64,000 nucleotides of DNA from Saprospiraceae bacterium (GCA_028285545.1 JANQPA010000012.1:124001-188000); one strand, 5' to 3'; shown: positions 15,763-24,882, counted from the first letter of the stretch. Translations and numbers: made by a program. The notes: a model not told the origin generated them from the sequence alone.

Positions 15763-16986
15763 ATGGCAGCAGATAGACCAAGAATAGCCCGATTATCTTC
15801 CATCCTCACCCAATTACAATCCAAAAAAATTGTAAGAGCAAGAGATATTGCCAAGCAGCATAATATAAGTATCCGAACCGTTTATCGAGACATCCGGACA
15901 CTTCAGCATTCGGGGGTCCCCATCATAACGGAAGAAGGCAAAGGCTATTCAATTATGGAGGGATATAAACTTCCTCCTGTCATGTTCACCGAAGAAGAAG
16001 CATTGGCTTTAATTACCGCAGAGCAATTGATCCAGAAAAATAGAGACCAGTCCTTATCTGAAAAGTACACCAGCGCCATTACTAAAATAAAGTCCATTTT
16101 AAGGTATACTCAAAAAGCTAAAACAGAACTCCTTTCCAGCCGACTTCAAATAAGAAACAATCCAAAGGAGGAAAAAACGAGTCGATACTTAATTCAGCTT
16201 CAATCTACCATTGCTAATTTCCAGGTAGTAAAAATTGAATATCTCTCCCTAAGTAATTATCGAAGTGAAAGAAGCATTGAACCCTTTGCCGTTTACACTA
16301 CTAAAGAGAATTGGGTTCTCATCGCTTTTTGTCGGGAAAAGAAAGATTTTAGAGCCTTTAGATTAGATCGAATTCAAGATCTCAAAGTTTTAGAGGAAAA
16401 TTTTACTCCCCATGAAATCACTTTAGAGCAATATTTGGAGCAATGTCGTAAAAAATGGCAAGATACCCCTGCCATACATATGTCACCTGCCCCTTCTAGT
16501 TTTGCCGAGAATCAAAAAAAAAATACTATGCAAAATGTAAAAGTGCAGCCTTTTAATTTAATCGGAATTTCAATTATTACCTCTAATGATAATGGACAGG
16601 CTGCAGAAGAAATAGGTGGTCTGTGGCAAAGATTTATGTCCGAAAATCTGCTGGATAAGATACCCAACAAGGTTGACAATACCATCTATTCAATGTACAC
16701 CGATTATGAAGGCGATCATACTCAACCTTATCGTGTCATTTTAGGATGCAAAGTGGACAATCTGGAACAAATTCCTGATGGAATGTTCGGAAAATCTATT
16801 GAAGGTGGTCAATACTTTAAGACTTCCGCAAAAGGAGATCTAATGAAGGGCCTGGTTGTCAACAAGTGGTTGGAAATATGGGAAATGGGACTGGATAGAA
16901 AATACACCGCAGATTTTGAGGTTTTTGGAGAAAAAGCACAAGATCCCGGCAATGCCGAGGTAGATTTTTTTATTGCCATCCATTGA
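15763..16986 (+). CDS. HTH-WYL-GyrI-like fusion transcriptional regulator
   Basis: The frame opens at a TTG (15733), but the ATG at 15763 ('MAADRPRIARLSSIL') precedes the DNA-binding domain and is preferred. Domains, numbered from this ATG, are: HTH_11 winged helix (about 5-60, 'VRARDIAKQHNISIRTVYRD'), WYL domain (about 125-215, 'VVKIEYLSLSNYRSERSIEP' and 'WVLIAFCREKKDFRAFRLDR'), and a C-terminal GyrI-like/effector-binding domain (about 255-407, 'FNLIGISIITSNDNGQAAEE', 'LWQRFM'). WYL domains sense nucleotides or other ligands, and GyrI-like domains bind drugs or hydrophobic ligands. Carrying both in one protein suggests dual input. The target is unknown. Confidence 0.8.
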   Translation: MAADRPRIARLSSILTQLQSKKIVRARDIAKQHNISIRTVYRDIRTLQHSGVPIITEEGKGYSIMEGYKLPPVMFTEEEALALITAEQLIQKNRDQSLSEKYTSAITKIKSILRYTQKAKTELLSSRLQIRNNPKEEKTSRYLIQLQSTIANFQVVKIEYLSLSNYRSERSIEPFAVYTTKENWVLIAFCREKKDFRAFRLDRIQDLKVLEENFTPHEITLEQYLEQCRKKWQDTPAIHMSPAPSSFAENQKKNTMQNVKVQPFNLIGISIITSNDNGQAAEEIGGLWQRFMSENLLDKIPNKVDNTIYSMYTDYEGDHTQPYRVILGCKVDNLEQIPDGMFGKSIEGGQYFKTSAKGDLMKGLVVNKWLEIWEMGLDRKYTADFEVFGEKAQDPGNAEVDFFIAIH

Positions 16987-17289
16987 AGAGTACTGGGTAG
17001 AGGGTAATGAGTATTGAGTATTTTGAAGTTTAAATTTATTAATTCCTAACAGAGCTGATGAGGTTGATTGTATAAATTAAAGGGTTGTTTTTATAGATTG
17101 TCTTATGTAACCTGTAGGCCACCAGCAAATCTTTCGGTTTGCTGAGATAATTTTCAATGCTAAAACGAAGAATGCAAAAGACCTTCTCGTGCCCTTAGGT
17201 ACGAAACAAAAATGGCTACATTTATAATGGGAATATGTATTAAATAGAAATCCCGTAGTTTATTAGTAGACAACAAGTATTAAAAAAAA
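16987..17289. other. 303-bp intergenic region with degenerate repeats
   Basis: The left edge (16990-17020) is a GGGTA/GAGTATTG-type simple repeat related to stretches at 20540-20580 and, inverted, at 22636-22680. A CAGCAAATC/GGTTTGCTG hairpin lies at 17123-17144. No coding sequence or clear promoter was seen. Confidence 0.5.
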
Positions 17290-17718
17290 ATGAATAAAAT
17301 AAACATAAATCAACATCCACAAGTAAAATCAAAATTTGCATCCTATCCCCCTCATGTGGAAAAGAAATTACGATATCTAAGGGATTTAATTATAGCATCA
17401 GCCTCAGAAATTGACAGCATCCAAGAGATAGAAGAAACCTTAAAATGGGGAGAGCCCAGTTACCTAGTCAAAAAAGGGAGCACCATCCGAATGGATTGGA
17501 AGCCTAGAGCTCCGAATCAGTATGCCCTGTATTTTAACTGCAATACTCGCCTGGTTGAAACCTTTAAAATGGTTTTTGGAGATCTGTTTAATTATGAAAA
17601 AAACAGAGCCATCCTCTTTGACATGGATGATGAAATCCCCAGTAAAGAATTAAAAGAATGTGTTGAAATGGCTTTAAAATATCACAGTTTAAAAGATAAA
17701 CCCTTTCTAGGAAAATAG
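17290..17718 (+). CDS. DUF1801 (YdhG-like) protein
   Basis: A 142-residue protein of the DUF1801 fold. It shows the family core 'LRYLRDLIIASASEIDSIQE' and 'ETLKWGEPSYL', then 'RMDWKPRAPNQYALYFNC'. The K/R-W-G-x-P-x-Y box is diagnostic. The fold is related to frataxin-like iron chaperones, but function is not established. It sits one base before the next gene and is probably co-transcribed with it. Confidence 0.75.
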   Translation: MNKININQHPQVKSKFASYPPHVEKKLRYLRDLIIASASEIDSIQEIEETLKWGEPSYLVKKGSTIRMDWKPRAPNQYALYFNCNTRLVETFKMVFGDLFNYEKNRAILFDMDDEIPSKELKECVEMALKYHSLKDKPFLGK

Positions 17719-17719
17719 C

Positions 17720-18061
17720 ATGTTTAATAAACGTATCAAAAAATTAAGTGAAGAAGAATTCTTACAATATTTTAATGACCCCATGAGGTTAAAAGGAAAG
17801 GATTTTGAAATCACTGGAAATAAATTAAAAAGCTACCTCAGTAGGGTAGTAAAAAAGGAAAACATAAAGTTTGATTCGGAGAAGATAGAACTCTCATATG
17901 TTTATGAAGAAGCAGATGGAAAGTATGAACATCTCATCTTGTCGTATGGAAAAGAAGATGTTTTTCTGGTCATAATAATAAACAAAGAAAAGATCCTTGG
18001 CTATCAAATCCTTGGTTATTATATCCTCGATTTAAAAGAAAAATATGGAATTGAGGAATAG
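17720..18061 (+). CDS. Hypothetical protein, coupled to DUF1801 gene
   Basis: A 113-residue soluble protein, one base after the preceding stop. It is charged and rich in Lys/Glu, with a central beta-rich part ('IELSYVYEEADGKYEHLILS', 'VFLVIIINKEKILGYQIL'). No family was recognised. The gene order suggests a role with the DUF1801 protein. Confidence 0.5.
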   Translation: MFNKRIKKLSEEEFLQYFNDPMRLKGKDFEITGNKLKSYLSRVVKKENIKFDSEKIELSYVYEEADGKYEHLILSYGKEDVFLVIIINKEKILGYQILGYYILDLKEKYGIEE

Positions 18062-18117
18062 AAAACACAACCGAGGCCCTTGCTGTAAATCCATGCATTT
18101 CAATTATAGACCTTCTT

Positions 18118-18501
18118 ATGAAATTAAAAATCAAATCCTTGCATGAACTCTACGAAACCATCCCCGAAAATGAGCAAATCATCGTCGACATCCTTCGCCA
18201 AATAGTAATCGAAAATCTACCCGCCTATTGCAAGGAAAAAATATCTTATAATGTGCCCTATTTTTTTGGAAACCGAGGCATCTGTATCATTTGGCCGGCA
18301 GCTATTCCAAGAGGGGGCATTAAAAAAGGTGTGTTACTAGGCTTTTGGCAGGGATTTAAACTGCGAGATGAAGATCAATACCTAATCCATGGTACCAATA
18401 AAAAGATTTTTTACAAAATCTACACAACTCCTGTGGAAATTGACGAAAAGGCCATCGTTAAATTATTGAAAGAAGCGGTTGAGCTTGACAAAAAGTGGTA
18501 G
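18118..18501 (+). CDS. Second DUF1801 protein
   Basis: A 127-residue DUF1801 member with 'VDILRQIVIENLPAYCKEKI', then 'SYNVPYFFGNRGICIIWPAA', and 'VLLGFWQGFKLRDEDQYL'. It is a distant paralogue of the protein at 17290-17718, and the family box 'KISYNVPYF' replaces 'LKWGEPSYL'. The three small genes 17290-18501 look like one cluster. Confidence 0.7.
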   Translation: MKLKIKSLHELYETIPENEQIIVDILRQIVIENLPAYCKEKISYNVPYFFGNRGICIIWPAAIPRGGIKKGVLLGFWQGFKLRDEDQYLIHGTNKKIFYKIYTTPVEIDEKAIVKLLKEAVELDKKW

Positions 18502-18514
18502 CTTTAGAATAGTA

Positions 18515-19708
18515 ATGAAAATTAGGGCTATGAGACTTCAACTGTTATTATTTTTTGGGTTCTTCATCATGCTATTAAACCCTTCTTTTTCCCAAACCGA
18601 AATAGACTTTTCCAAAATTGACAAACATGCTAGAAAAGCGCCAAAAGAAGTAGAACAAGACCTTGGTTTGTTAGCCGATTATCTGGCCGAAACTACCCGA
18701 AATGATATGGACAAGGTAAGAGGGATATATGTTTGGATCACCCATAATATAAAATACGACTATCAAGCCTATAACAACGGAAACAAACGACTCAATAAAA
18801 ATAATCAGGATGTCTTAAGAAGAAAGAAAGCGGTATGTTTTGGTTACTCCACTCTTTTCAAGGCACTATGCGAACAATTGAATATCGAAGCCGAGCTGAT
18901 TTCAGGTTATAGTTGGGATATCCTCACGTCCAATGAAAACCCAAACGAGCCAGATCACGCCTGGAATGCCGTTAAAATTGATACCAACTGGTTTTTACTA
19001 GATGCTACCTGGGGAAGAAGCACCTTGGACAAGAAAAGTACTTTTGTAAAAAACAATAGTCAGGATTATTTCCTGATTACCCCGAAGGCATTTATTAAAT
19101 CTCACTTACCTGAAGACCCCATGTGGCAGTTGCTCAATTGTCCCATTGATCTAAACACATTTTTCAGCATGCGATCCAAAATGGGTGCTATCCTGGCTTC
19201 AGAAGAAAAATGCTTTGATTTCAGAGACTCCATTACCTCTTTTAAATCTATGTCTATTGGAGATCAAAAAATCAAAACAGCTGAAAATGCCATGCTTTTT
19301 AATCCCAGCCAAGAAATGAAAAGTGCATTGGCCAGCACTTATATTGATCAGGCTGGAATTTTAAGCAATCAGGTAGAAGTTCTGGATCAGAAAACAGAGG
19401 CTACCAAAATCATAAGACTTCAAAATCAAATAATCAATTTATTCAGAAAAGCAGTACCTCTTTCCAAACTCTATGATTGGCAATGGAAATTATTCATTAA
19501 TACATTAATCAATCAGGCTGTAATCAGTTATAATGCTAAGGTTTCTGAAAACCGTAAAGAAACACTGGAATCTTCCATTGGATTATTAAGTGAGGCCCAA
19601 AAGCTATTGAATCACCCCGATGACAATTTTTTCAAAGACCAGGCCCAACAACAGTGTAATACCTTTTTAGGTGTTTTACAAAAGGAATTGAGGAGCCTGA
19701 AAAACTAA
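18515..19708 (+). CDS. Secreted transglutaminase-like protein
   Basis: The open frame starts inside the previous gene (18479); the ATG at 18515, or 18530, begins a signal peptide ('LLLFFGFFIMLLNPSFSQ'). The transglutaminase-like core shows the Cys-His-Asp triad: Cys108 in 'RKKAVCFGYS', His148 in 'PDHAWNAV' and Asp163 in 'LLDATWG'. The order and spacing match the KyphosCin/Transglut_core family. The C-terminal half (residues about 200-398) is helical and TPR-like. It may act as a periplasmic peptidase or crosslinking enzyme. Confidence 0.8.
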   Translation: MKIRAMRLQLLLFFGFFIMLLNPSFSQTEIDFSKIDKHARKAPKEVEQDLGLLADYLAETTRNDMDKVRGIYVWITHNIKYDYQAYNNGNKRLNKNNQDVLRRKKAVCFGYSTLFKALCEQLNIEAELISGYSWDILTSNENPNEPDHAWNAVKIDTNWFLLDATWGRSTLDKKSTFVKNNSQDYFLITPKAFIKSHLPEDPMWQLLNCPIDLNTFFSMRSKMGAILASEEKCFDFRDSITSFKSMSIGDQKIKTAENAMLFNPSQEMKSALASTYIDQAGILSNQVEVLDQKTEATKIIRLQNQIINLFRKAVPLSKLYDWQWKLFINTLINQAVISYNAKVSENRKETLESSIGLLSEAQKLLNHPDDNFFKDQAQQQCNTFLGVLQKELRSLKN

Positions 19709-19747
19709 TGATGAATAAAAAATAAAGAGTAAAAATTTCATTTTTGC

Positions 19748-19819
19748 CATTGACATTGCCATTGACATTGCTATTGACATTGAACTTGACATTGAACTTG
19801 ACATTGAACTTGACATTGC
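19748..19819. repeat. Tandem 12-bp repeat (six units)
   Basis: Six contiguous 12-mers of the form CATTGACATTGC/ACTTGACATTGA fill the gap between the transglutaminase-like gene and the next lipoprotein gene. The last unit ends 17 bp before the ATG, so copy-number change would alter the 5' leader length. Confidence 0.85.
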
Positions 19820-19835
19820 TACCTAAAACAAGCCT

Positions 19836-20540
19836 ATGAAGAACTTATTCCTACTCTGTGTCCCCTTAATTTTGTTTTCATGCAAGCCTGAAATAGACCA
19901 GCAAACAGAAAAAGATCAGTCCATCGATATTTTTGACCGCAAAGAATTGGCCGAGCCGGGCCCGATGATTCCTCCTGTACCAGCCATTGTTTTAGGTGTA
20001 AAAGGAGATTCAATCATTCCAGATGCTTTATCAGTAGCCTGGACTTTTGTTTTGGAAGGCATCCCAGGTCAGGTGGGCATTAGTGTAACCAATAAAATTG
20101 ATGAAGAGGGAAGCCCCTATTACCTGGAAGAATTTATAAGAAAACATGGAGAATTCACCTTAAATGTACCAGATGCCAGTTGGTTAGAAGAGTTTGATGA
20201 TATCGATATGTCTGGTCATCAATGGGAAGATAAATTCGAAAAAAATAAACTAACCAGATTGCCTTCCAAATTAATTGATGCTCCAGGAGTAGCAGAAGCC
20301 TCTATAATTCTAGAGTGTAAAGTATTGCAATCTCATGATCTTCCTCCTAAAAGGACGGTTTTCTTTGCTGAGGTGGTTCGAGTGTCCGTCCACAAAGATG
20401 TTACCGATGATAAAGGTTTTTTAAATTCTGAAGCAAGAGCGTATTTTGGCATGACTTCTGGGAATGGTGAATTCTGGACTTTTGGGGAAAAACTAGGAAA
20501 TATAGGAATGACCAAAGGTCGGAATGACATCAAGTATTAG
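19836..20540 (+). CDS. Hypothetical lipoprotein
   Basis: A 234-residue protein with a clear lipoprotein signal ('LFLLCVPLILFSC', Cys16). The mature part contains a repeated 'G...W..F' pattern and ends in 'SNGEFWTFGEKLGNIGMTKG'-like sequence, but I do not recognise a family. The 72-bp array of 12-bp repeats sits just upstream of the start. Expected in the periplasm or outer membrane. Confidence 0.55.
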   Translation: MKNLFLLCVPLILFSCKPEIDQQTEKDQSIDIFDRKELAEPGPMIPPVPAIVLGVKGDSIIPDALSVAWTFVLEGIPGQVGISVTNKIDEEGSPYYLEEFIRKHGEFTLNVPDASWLEEFDDIDMSGHQWEDKFEKNKLTRLPSKLIDAPGVAEASIILECKVLQSHDLPPKRTVFFAEVVRVSVHKDVTDDKGFLNSEARAYFGMTSGNGEFWTFGEKLGNIGMTKGRNDIKY

Positions 20541-20648
20541 TATTGGGAATTGGGGTATCGGGTATTGGGGTATTTAGTTATATTTTGAATACACTAAATA
20601 AAATTAAATTTCTAGACATTATAAGTTCAAACCTTTGCATTTATAATT

Positions 20649-21737
20649 ATGACAAAGAGTAAAATACAAGTATTGGTTCCAAGTAAAGATCTGGTCGAAG
20701 ATATGGCATACTTCCAGGGTATTGGTTTCAGATTAGATAACATTTTCCCTGATGACAGTCCCGCTGTAGCTGTAATGAGTGGACATGATATCCAGATCCG
20801 TTTAGATAAAGAAGCACAGTGCCCTCCTCCTATACTTTGCCTATTAACAGATGATCAAGCACAAGTTTTTCAAAATCAAAATGAATTACTGGCACCTAAT
20901 GGAACAAGAATTAAAATTCTTCCAAAAACTTACCAAGTTCCACAACCTGCTACGCAGCATACCTTCGAAGTCCGTCAGCTGCAAGATAAAGATCCTTGGA
21001 TCATTGGTAGAGCCGGCATGCTTTATCGTGATCTAATTCCCAATCGCCTAGGTGGAAGCATTATGGCTTCTCATATTCGCATTCCAGAGGGAGGTCCCGT
21101 TCCAGATATGGTCCATTATCATACCATAGGCTTTCAATTAATCTTTTGCTACAAAGGATGGGTAAGACTGGTTTATGAAGATCAGGGAGAGCCTTTTATC
21201 CTAGGTGCTGGTGATTGTGTAACCCAACCTCCTGAGATCCGGCATAGAGTCCTGGAATCTTCGGACAATCTGGAAGTAATTGAAATAGGGGTGCCAGCGG
21301 AGCACATGACGACCATTGACCATGATTTGGAGTTGCCAACAAAAGAATATAGGCCAAACCGAGTATTTCAGGGTCAGCGTTTTTGTCATCACAAATCCAA
21401 AGAGGCAAAATGGCAAAACTGGCGAATTAATGGTTTTGAATGTAGAGATACTGGCATCAATGAGGCAACAAATGGTATAGCTTCCGTACAAGTTGCACGG
21501 CCTGTAAAGCCTTTTTCTTCCCAACAATTGATCAGCCATGATGCAGACATTTTATTCGCCTTTGTAATGGAAGGTAATTTAGAACTGGAAGTAGAAGGGC
21601 ATAAAAGTCACCTGATCAAAAAGGGAGAAGCTTTTGTCATTCCTCCTAATTTGAATTATAAAATACCTGTAGTTTCTGAAGATTTAGAGGTTCTCGAAGT
21701 TTCTTTACCAGGAAATTTTAATACAAAGATCCACTAA
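20649..21737 (+). CDS. VOC-like plus double-cupin protein
   Basis: A 362-residue protein. Residues about 1-90 look like half a VOC/glyoxalase unit ('VPSKDLVEDMAYFQGIGFRL'). Residues about 130-220 form a cupin with 'HYHTIGFQLIFCYKGWVRLV' and 'GAGDCVTQPPEIRHRV', giving candidate metal ligands His-x-His, Glu/Gln and His. Residues about 280-360 form a second cupin ('LEVEGHKSHLIKKGEAFVIP') lacking the His-x-His pair. The family is widespread and largely uncharacterised. It may bind a metal and a small oxygenated ligand. A weak -7-like AACCTTTG lies at 20630. Confidence 0.7.
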   Translation: MTKSKIQVLVPSKDLVEDMAYFQGIGFRLDNIFPDDSPAVAVMSGHDIQIRLDKEAQCPPPILCLLTDDQAQVFQNQNELLAPNGTRIKILPKTYQVPQPATQHTFEVRQLQDKDPWIIGRAGMLYRDLIPNRLGGSIMASHIRIPEGGPVPDMVHYHTIGFQLIFCYKGWVRLVYEDQGEPFILGAGDCVTQPPEIRHRVLESSDNLEVIEIGVPAEHMTTIDHDLELPTKEYRPNRVFQGQRFCHHKSKEAKWQNWRINGFECRDTGINEATNGIASVQVARPVKPFSSQQLISHDADILFAFVMEGNLELEVEGHKSHLIKKGEAFVIPPNLNYKIPVVSEDLEVLEVSLPGNFNTKIH

Positions 21738-21871
21738 GTAGTTAAGCCTTTTTTCTGTGGAATGTATCATACTGGTATACATCCAGAAAAAAGATTAATG
21801 ACCGGCCATAGGAATGATAAAGTCTACTATTTTCTTATTGCTAAATTTCAAGTTTATCAATATTTAATTTT

Positions 21872-22618
21872 TTAATTAGCAGGTAAAAATAATTTCATCT
21901 TCTCGCCTAAAACCAGATCATCTGTATGGCCAGCCAAACCATTATCGGATGTTTTAAAATGCATATGCATATTTGTAGAATGATGAGTAAAAATGGTATG
22001 ATGTGAGTTGGAGTAAAAACCTAGTATTTCTATATCTTGATTCTCAACAGTCCCCTGCAGTCCTGAAGATTTGTGTTTTGCATGATTATGCTCCATGTCT
22101 CCTTCTTTCCAATCAATCACATGCCAATCCAAAGAATCAATTAATCCTTTTACCCTAAATGGGAACGGGCTTTCAACTGGAATTTGATATTCTTTAGCTG
22201 CATCCTCTATAAATTGATCTAATTGCTGAAGGGTTTTTATTTCGGTAGGGATTTCAAATTCTTTCCACTTCTTTACAGTCGTATAAACCAATAGGGTGGC
22301 CTTTTTTGAAAAGGTATCATCGAATTTCATGATACTATCTTCCACTGAAGTATTTAACACTTTACTATCAAAAATCTGAATTTCTCCCTTAAGGTTTTCT
22401 ACAGCACCCAGGGCATAAAAATTATCGAGTCCCTCAAATTCTTCCAGTGAAATTTTGGCGGAAATATCCCCTTGATGCATCATATTCTTTAAAGCGCCTT
22501 TATATTCCACCAAAATAGGGTCTAAATCTTTTGACTCTGAAGTACAGGATAGGCTCGAAAAAACTACTATTCCACCTATTCCCAGTACCCGTAAAGATTG
22601 ATATACTAAATTTTTCAT
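21872..22618 (-). CDS. Acetolactate-decarboxylase-like lipoprotein
   Basis: A 248-residue protein with a lipoprotein signal ('SSLSCTSE'). 'EEFEGLDNFYALGAVENLKG' then 'EIQIFDSKVL' matches the N-terminal block of alpha-acetolactate decarboxylases (G.fd.LDGE...lDG). The histidines in 'THHSTNMHMHFKT' and 'AGHTDDL' match the zinc ligands of that fold. In characterised BudA enzymes these bind the catalytic zinc. Here the protein is lipid-anchored and is the last gene of a copper/silver efflux cluster, so a metal-binding or periplasmic role seems more likely than acetoin synthesis. Confidence 0.65.
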   Translation of the reverse strand: MKNLVYQSLRVLGIGGIVVFSSLSCTSESKDLDPILVEYKGALKNMMHQGDISAKISLEEFEGLDNFYALGAVENLKGEIQIFDSKVLNTSVEDSIMKFDDTFSKKATLLVYTTVKKWKEFEIPTEIKTLQQLDQFIEDAAKEYQIPVESPFPFRVKGLIDSLDWHVIDWKEGDMEHNHAKHKSSGLQGTVENQDIEILGFYSNSHHTIFTHHSTNMHMHFKTSDNGLAGHTDDLVLGEKMKLFLPAN

Positions 22619-22664
22619 CTTAAATAAACTTTAAAATTACCCAATACTCACTACACAATACTCA

Positions 22665-24440
22665 TTACTCATTACCCACCGTAATTATTTCTTCCACAAC
22701 CCCACATTTCAGCATAACGTCTCCGAAGTAGGGGTTCCGAATTTCTTCCACATCACTAATCCAATCTGCACCGGTATCATTAAAGGCCATGGGACAATGT
22801 TGGATATAAAATGTTTGCTCTGAAACACCAAATACTTTAATCGTTTGGATGAGGGTTTGTGAAAGGAAGTCGAATTGTTTGCGCTGTGCTTCTATTTCAT
22901 TTAACTCTTTTACTTTTTCCCCATGAGTTTGAAGGAAATTCAATTGTTCCATCCAAAATAAATGGGCCTCCCCTTCTAAAAGATTCATATCAACTTCAGA
23001 TAAAGTCATTAAAAATGGCTGTGTCTCCTGCTGTACCAAAGAGGCGTCGGTGGCCACAAAAGCATCTTTTAAGGACAAATATGCCTTTGCCAGACCACTT
23101 ATTTGCTGTTTAAAAACCACAGGAGTTTCTTTTGTATAATCCGGAAGTATTTTTTCTACTCCACTTTCGCCTTTCACAAAAACAGATTGATTCATCATAC
23201 TTGCCTGATTGTTTAATTGAGCAGCGGCATCGATGGTAAAATTACCATTGGTGACCACCTCTTCTCCAGCTTCCAGTCCACCAATCAATTGATAATGATC
23301 TCCCAGGCTTTCTCCCAATTCCACTTCCCGATATTGAAAAGAAGGAATACTTGTGTCTGTAATTTTGACATAAACAACAGAGCGAGTTCCGGTCCAAAGG
23401 ACAGCGGTTTTTGGAATACTTAATTGAGATTGTTGTCCCTTTTTTCCTTGTATAGTTCCAGTCACCAGCATTTCTGGTTTTAGAATGCCACTTCCATTCG
23501 TTATTTCTGTTCTCAGAGCGGCCACCCTTGTTTGAGGATTGATAACCGGATCAATAAAGGTAATGCTGGTTTGAAAACTTCGTCCTGGAATGGCTGGGGT
23601 ATTGAATTCAATCTTATCTCCTAAGGAAATACTGGCTAAATCTTCTTCATAAGCATCAAATAAAACCCAGACCTTTTTCAGATTCATGAGATCAAAAAGA
23701 GGGCTCCCTTCGTGTAAATGATCCCCAACTGCTACTCTTCTTTGGGTTACAATTCCCGATTCATCTGCATGGAGTACAAAAGTTTCTTGTATGATTCCTT
23801 TTTCTTCAATATCCCTAATTACCTCCTCAGATATTTTCCAGTAGCGCAATTTATTACGAGCCGCTTCCACCAAATCAGGATTCAAGTCTCGTAGTTTTAA
23901 AGCCTCCAAAAGTTCTCTTTGGGCGGTTATTAGCTCTGGTGAGTATACCTCCGCTATTTTTTGCCCTTTATTGACTTGTTCTCCTGTAAAAGTTACAAAT
24001 AGCTTCTCAATGCGGCCAGGCACATGCGCTACTTGCGATGAAGCTCTCCGCTCATCAGCTTGCACCTTACCAGAAAGCCGGATGATTTTCCCCATTTGAG
24101 CAGATGCTTTTCCAATAACAGTCGTTTGAATATTGGCTAATTGGACCGCGGCTTGAGTCATTTCAAGCACCAGGGGATCATTGCTTGAATTAGTTTCCAA
24201 TGTAATCAGGTCCATCTCACAAATGGGACATATCCCTTCTTCATTTTGACGGATTTGAGGGTGCATGGAGCAGGTCCAAACCTCCAAATTAGCAGATTCT
24301 TCGATGGGCAAATGTGCAGACGTATCAACATCTTTATTGGAATTTATATTAACCCAAGAATTTATTCCAAACCCGATTAATATACCTAATAACAAAACTG
24401 GTATAGCTACTTTTAATTGGTTTTTTACACTATTTTTCAT
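22665..24440 (-). CDS. CusB-like efflux RND periplasmic adaptor
   Basis: A 591-residue membrane-fusion protein. An N-terminal transmembrane/signal anchor (residues 10-30) is followed by a heavy-metal-binding domain 'WTCSMHPQIRQ' with 'CPICEMDL' (Cys57-Cys74). The HlyD-type barrel, lipoyl and hairpin region follows at about 115-400 ('RIEKLFVTFTGEQVNKGQKI'). A C-terminal DUF3347-like domain at about 435-590 has 'QQISGLAKAYLSLKDAFVA' and 'FYIQHCPMAFNDTGADWISD'. This layout is typical of copper/silver CusB proteins of Bacteroidota. It bridges the CusA pump and TolC channel. Its start abuts the stop of a four-helix-bundle gene. Confidence 0.9.
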   Translation of the reverse strand: MKNSVKNQLKVAIPVLLLGILIGFGINSWVNINSNKDVDTSAHLPIEESANLEVWTCSMHPQIRQNEEGICPICEMDLITLETNSSNDPLVLEMTQAAVQLANIQTTVIGKASAQMGKIIRLSGKVQADERRASSQVAHVPGRIEKLFVTFTGEQVNKGQKIAEVYSPELITAQRELLEALKLRDLNPDLVEAARNKLRYWKISEEVIRDIEEKGIIQETFVLHADESGIVTQRRVAVGDHLHEGSPLFDLMNLKKVWVLFDAYEEDLASISLGDKIEFNTPAIPGRSFQTSITFIDPVINPQTRVAALRTEITNGSGILKPEMLVTGTIQGKKGQQSQLSIPKTAVLWTGTRSVVYVKITDTSIPSFQYREVELGESLGDHYQLIGGLEAGEEVVTNGNFTIDAAAQLNNQASMMNQSVFVKGESGVEKILPDYTKETPVVFKQQISGLAKAYLSLKDAFVATDASLVQQETQPFLMTLSEVDMNLLEGEAHLFWMEQLNFLQTHGEKVKELNEIEAQRKQFDFLSQTLIQTIKVFGVSEQTFYIQHCPMAFNDTGADWISDVEEIRNPYFGDVMLKCGVVEEIITVGNE

Positions 24441-24800
24441 TTATCTAAGATTTCTTTTAGTCGAACTAATAATCTTTCCAAGTATCTTTTTTGATGACTC
24501 CAATTGCTGTTTCAAATCTTTAGAAGGTGAAGGATAATGTCGGGACATCTGACACAATTCTAGCCAATATTCTGCTTCCTCCGCCTCTTTATAGGCAATT
24601 TTTAGCTTATGAATAAAATCAATTTTACTTTCCGCCCCTTGGGCTTCCCTGGAATTAGCACCAACAGCAGTTCCAGATTTAAGGAGTTGTTTTGAAATAA
24701 CATATTTTCTATTTTCCTCTAATAACTCACAATAATCAATAAGCTGAATCGACAAATCAAAAGTCACATCCAACAAAATATTTTTCCCTCTTTCATTCAT
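24441..24800 (-). CDS. Four-helix-bundle (S23/Avd-superfamily) protein
   Basis: A 119-residue protein of the S23/TIGR02436-type four-helix-bundle family, recognised from 'KQLLKSGTAVGANSREAQGA' followed by 'FIHKLKIAYKEAEEAEYWLE'. The family was first seen as ORFs inside 23S rRNA intervening sequences and includes Avd accessory proteins of diversity-generating retroelements. No enzymatic activity is known. The gene sits between tolC and cusB, and its stop codon directly abuts the cusB start, an unusual insertion into a metal-efflux cluster. Confidence 0.85.
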   Translation of the reverse strand: MNERGKNILLDVTFDLSIQLIDYCELLEENRKYVISKQLLKSGTAVGANSREAQGAESKIDFIHKLKIAYKEAEEAEYWLELCQMSRHYPSPSKDLKQQLESSKKILGKIISSTKRNLR

Positions 24801-24825
24801 TTTACTTTAGTTTTCATTTGATAAA

Positions 24826-24882
24826 AAATTAATCTGCGTATTTACTCACTTGCAGATCTGCACATCTACTCATCTGCTAATC
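24826..24882. repeat. Degenerate 3'-end repeat (ATCTGC/CATTTGC family), copy 1
   Basis: A stretch of 'ATCTGCGTATTTACTCAC', 'TTGCAGATCTGCACATCTAC' and 'TCATCTGCTAATC' covering the tolC stop codon. Similar text lies at the 3' ends of minus-strand genes at 40546-40621, 55330-55420 and 56555-56632. Confidence 0.5.

Noticed and set aside
17000-17289. Insertion sequence remnant
   Set aside because: The text has small hairpins and repeats but no transposase-like translation in any frame and no clear terminal repeats.
19748-19819. Candidate CRISPR array
   Set aside because: The repeats are contiguous 12-mers without spacers, and no cas genes are near. The decameric arrays at 26 kb and 45 kb were rejected for the same reason.
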